Positions 42,408-42,484 of a DNA stretch of 42,484 bases are shown here, piece by piece (the first letter of the stretch is position 1; each line of letters begins with the position of its first letter). Position numbers and translations under genes: made by a program. The stretch is from an uncultured Acidobacteriaceae bacterium. Lineage in GTDB: Bacteria > Acidobacteriota > Terriglobia > Terriglobales > Acidobacteriaceae. The stretch covers positions 1 through 42,484 of the forward strand of contig CAIVDV010000074.1 of the NCBI GenBank assembly GCA_903904755.1. Reading direction: 5' to 3'. The notes beneath the pieces were generated by a model that saw only the letters and a list, made by a program, of their open reading frames with translations, made no database searches and had not been told where the DNA came from.

Positions 42408-42484
42408 ATGGCACGAGGAAAGAAGCACACACCGGAGCAAATCGTAACGCTGCTTCGGCAGGTTGAAGTGGCAGTGGCGAACGG
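42408..42484 (+). mobile_element. IS3-family transposase OrfA, 5' part (cut by window end)
   Basis: The frame starts MARGKKHTPEQIVTLLRQVE and continues VAVANG to the window end. KKHTPEQIVxxLRQxEV is the start of OrfA (helix-turn-helix subunit) in IS3-family elements. AGGAG lies a few bases before the ATG. OrfB and the right end lie outside the window, so completeness and activity cannot be judged. Confidence 0.85.

Overview
The window is GC-rich, densely coded bacterial DNA. It most resembles an Acidobacteriota genome of the class Terriglobia (soil Acidobacteriaceae). This is inferred from gene content: a secreted sedolisin (S53) carrying many Ig-like repeats and a C-terminal Gly-rich tail, a 252-aa exported protein of a type I associate with that group, Tat-exported sugar oxidoreductase and GH2 enzymes, and small stress-type membrane proteins. 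No rRNA, tRNA or CRISPR array was found.

Layout. (1) 0.1-4.9 kb: unlinked housekeeping or accessory genes (MarC-type membrane protein, lone receiver protein, PhzF-like epimerase, TIGR02206-type membrane protein, unknown two-helix membrane protein). (2) 4.9-16 kb: a carbohydrate region. A Tat-exported Gfo/Idh/MocA oxidoreductase and a Tat-exported GH2 enzyme are divergent around a LacI-type operator-like sequence. A secreted GH20 hexosaminidase, an AP-endonuclease-2-fold sugar isomerase and a large DUF3857/transglutaminase/TPR protein follow. (3) 16.1-20.6 kb: the 1489-aa sedolisin with its terminator. (4) 20.8-31 kb: OsmC, then a lactate (2-hydroxyacid) module made of an FCD-type GntR regulator, the nickel-pincer racemase LarA, a coiled-coil outer-membrane porin, a lactate permease and a FAD/Fe-S D-lactate dehydrogenase. 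Related palindromes in the two divergent intergenic regions suggest that one regulator controls the whole set.

(5) 31-38 kb: a secreted type-B carboxylesterase, then a looser stretch with decayed genes (zinc-type MDR oxidoreductase remnant, DedA remnant, a small Gln-rich lipoprotein-like gene with two apparent lesions). Among them are intact stress-associated genes: a 46-aa lmo0937-type protein missed by length cutoffs, a SYLF protein, a Crp/Fnr regulator, a lone receiver and a Thivi_2564-type protein. (6) 37.9-42.3 kb: a tightly overlapping minus-strand operon with an exported protein, the MlaE permease, the MlaF ATPase and an MlaD/MCE protein with an OmpA-like C-terminus. It is preceded by a second Crp/Fnr paralogue. 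(7) The window ends inside an IS3-type insertion sequence whose left end lies against the 5' end of that regulator gene.

How the genes may work together (inference): no L-lactate dehydrogenase is visible, yet racemase, permease and D-lactate dehydrogenase share operator-like sites. L-lactate could therefore be imported, racemised by LarA and oxidised as the D-isomer. In the carbohydrate region, an exported NAD(P)-type oxidoreductase beside a metal-dependent TIM-barrel isomerase/lyase-like enzyme and two glycosidases fits oxidation-assisted glycoside cleavage as well as classical hydrolysis.
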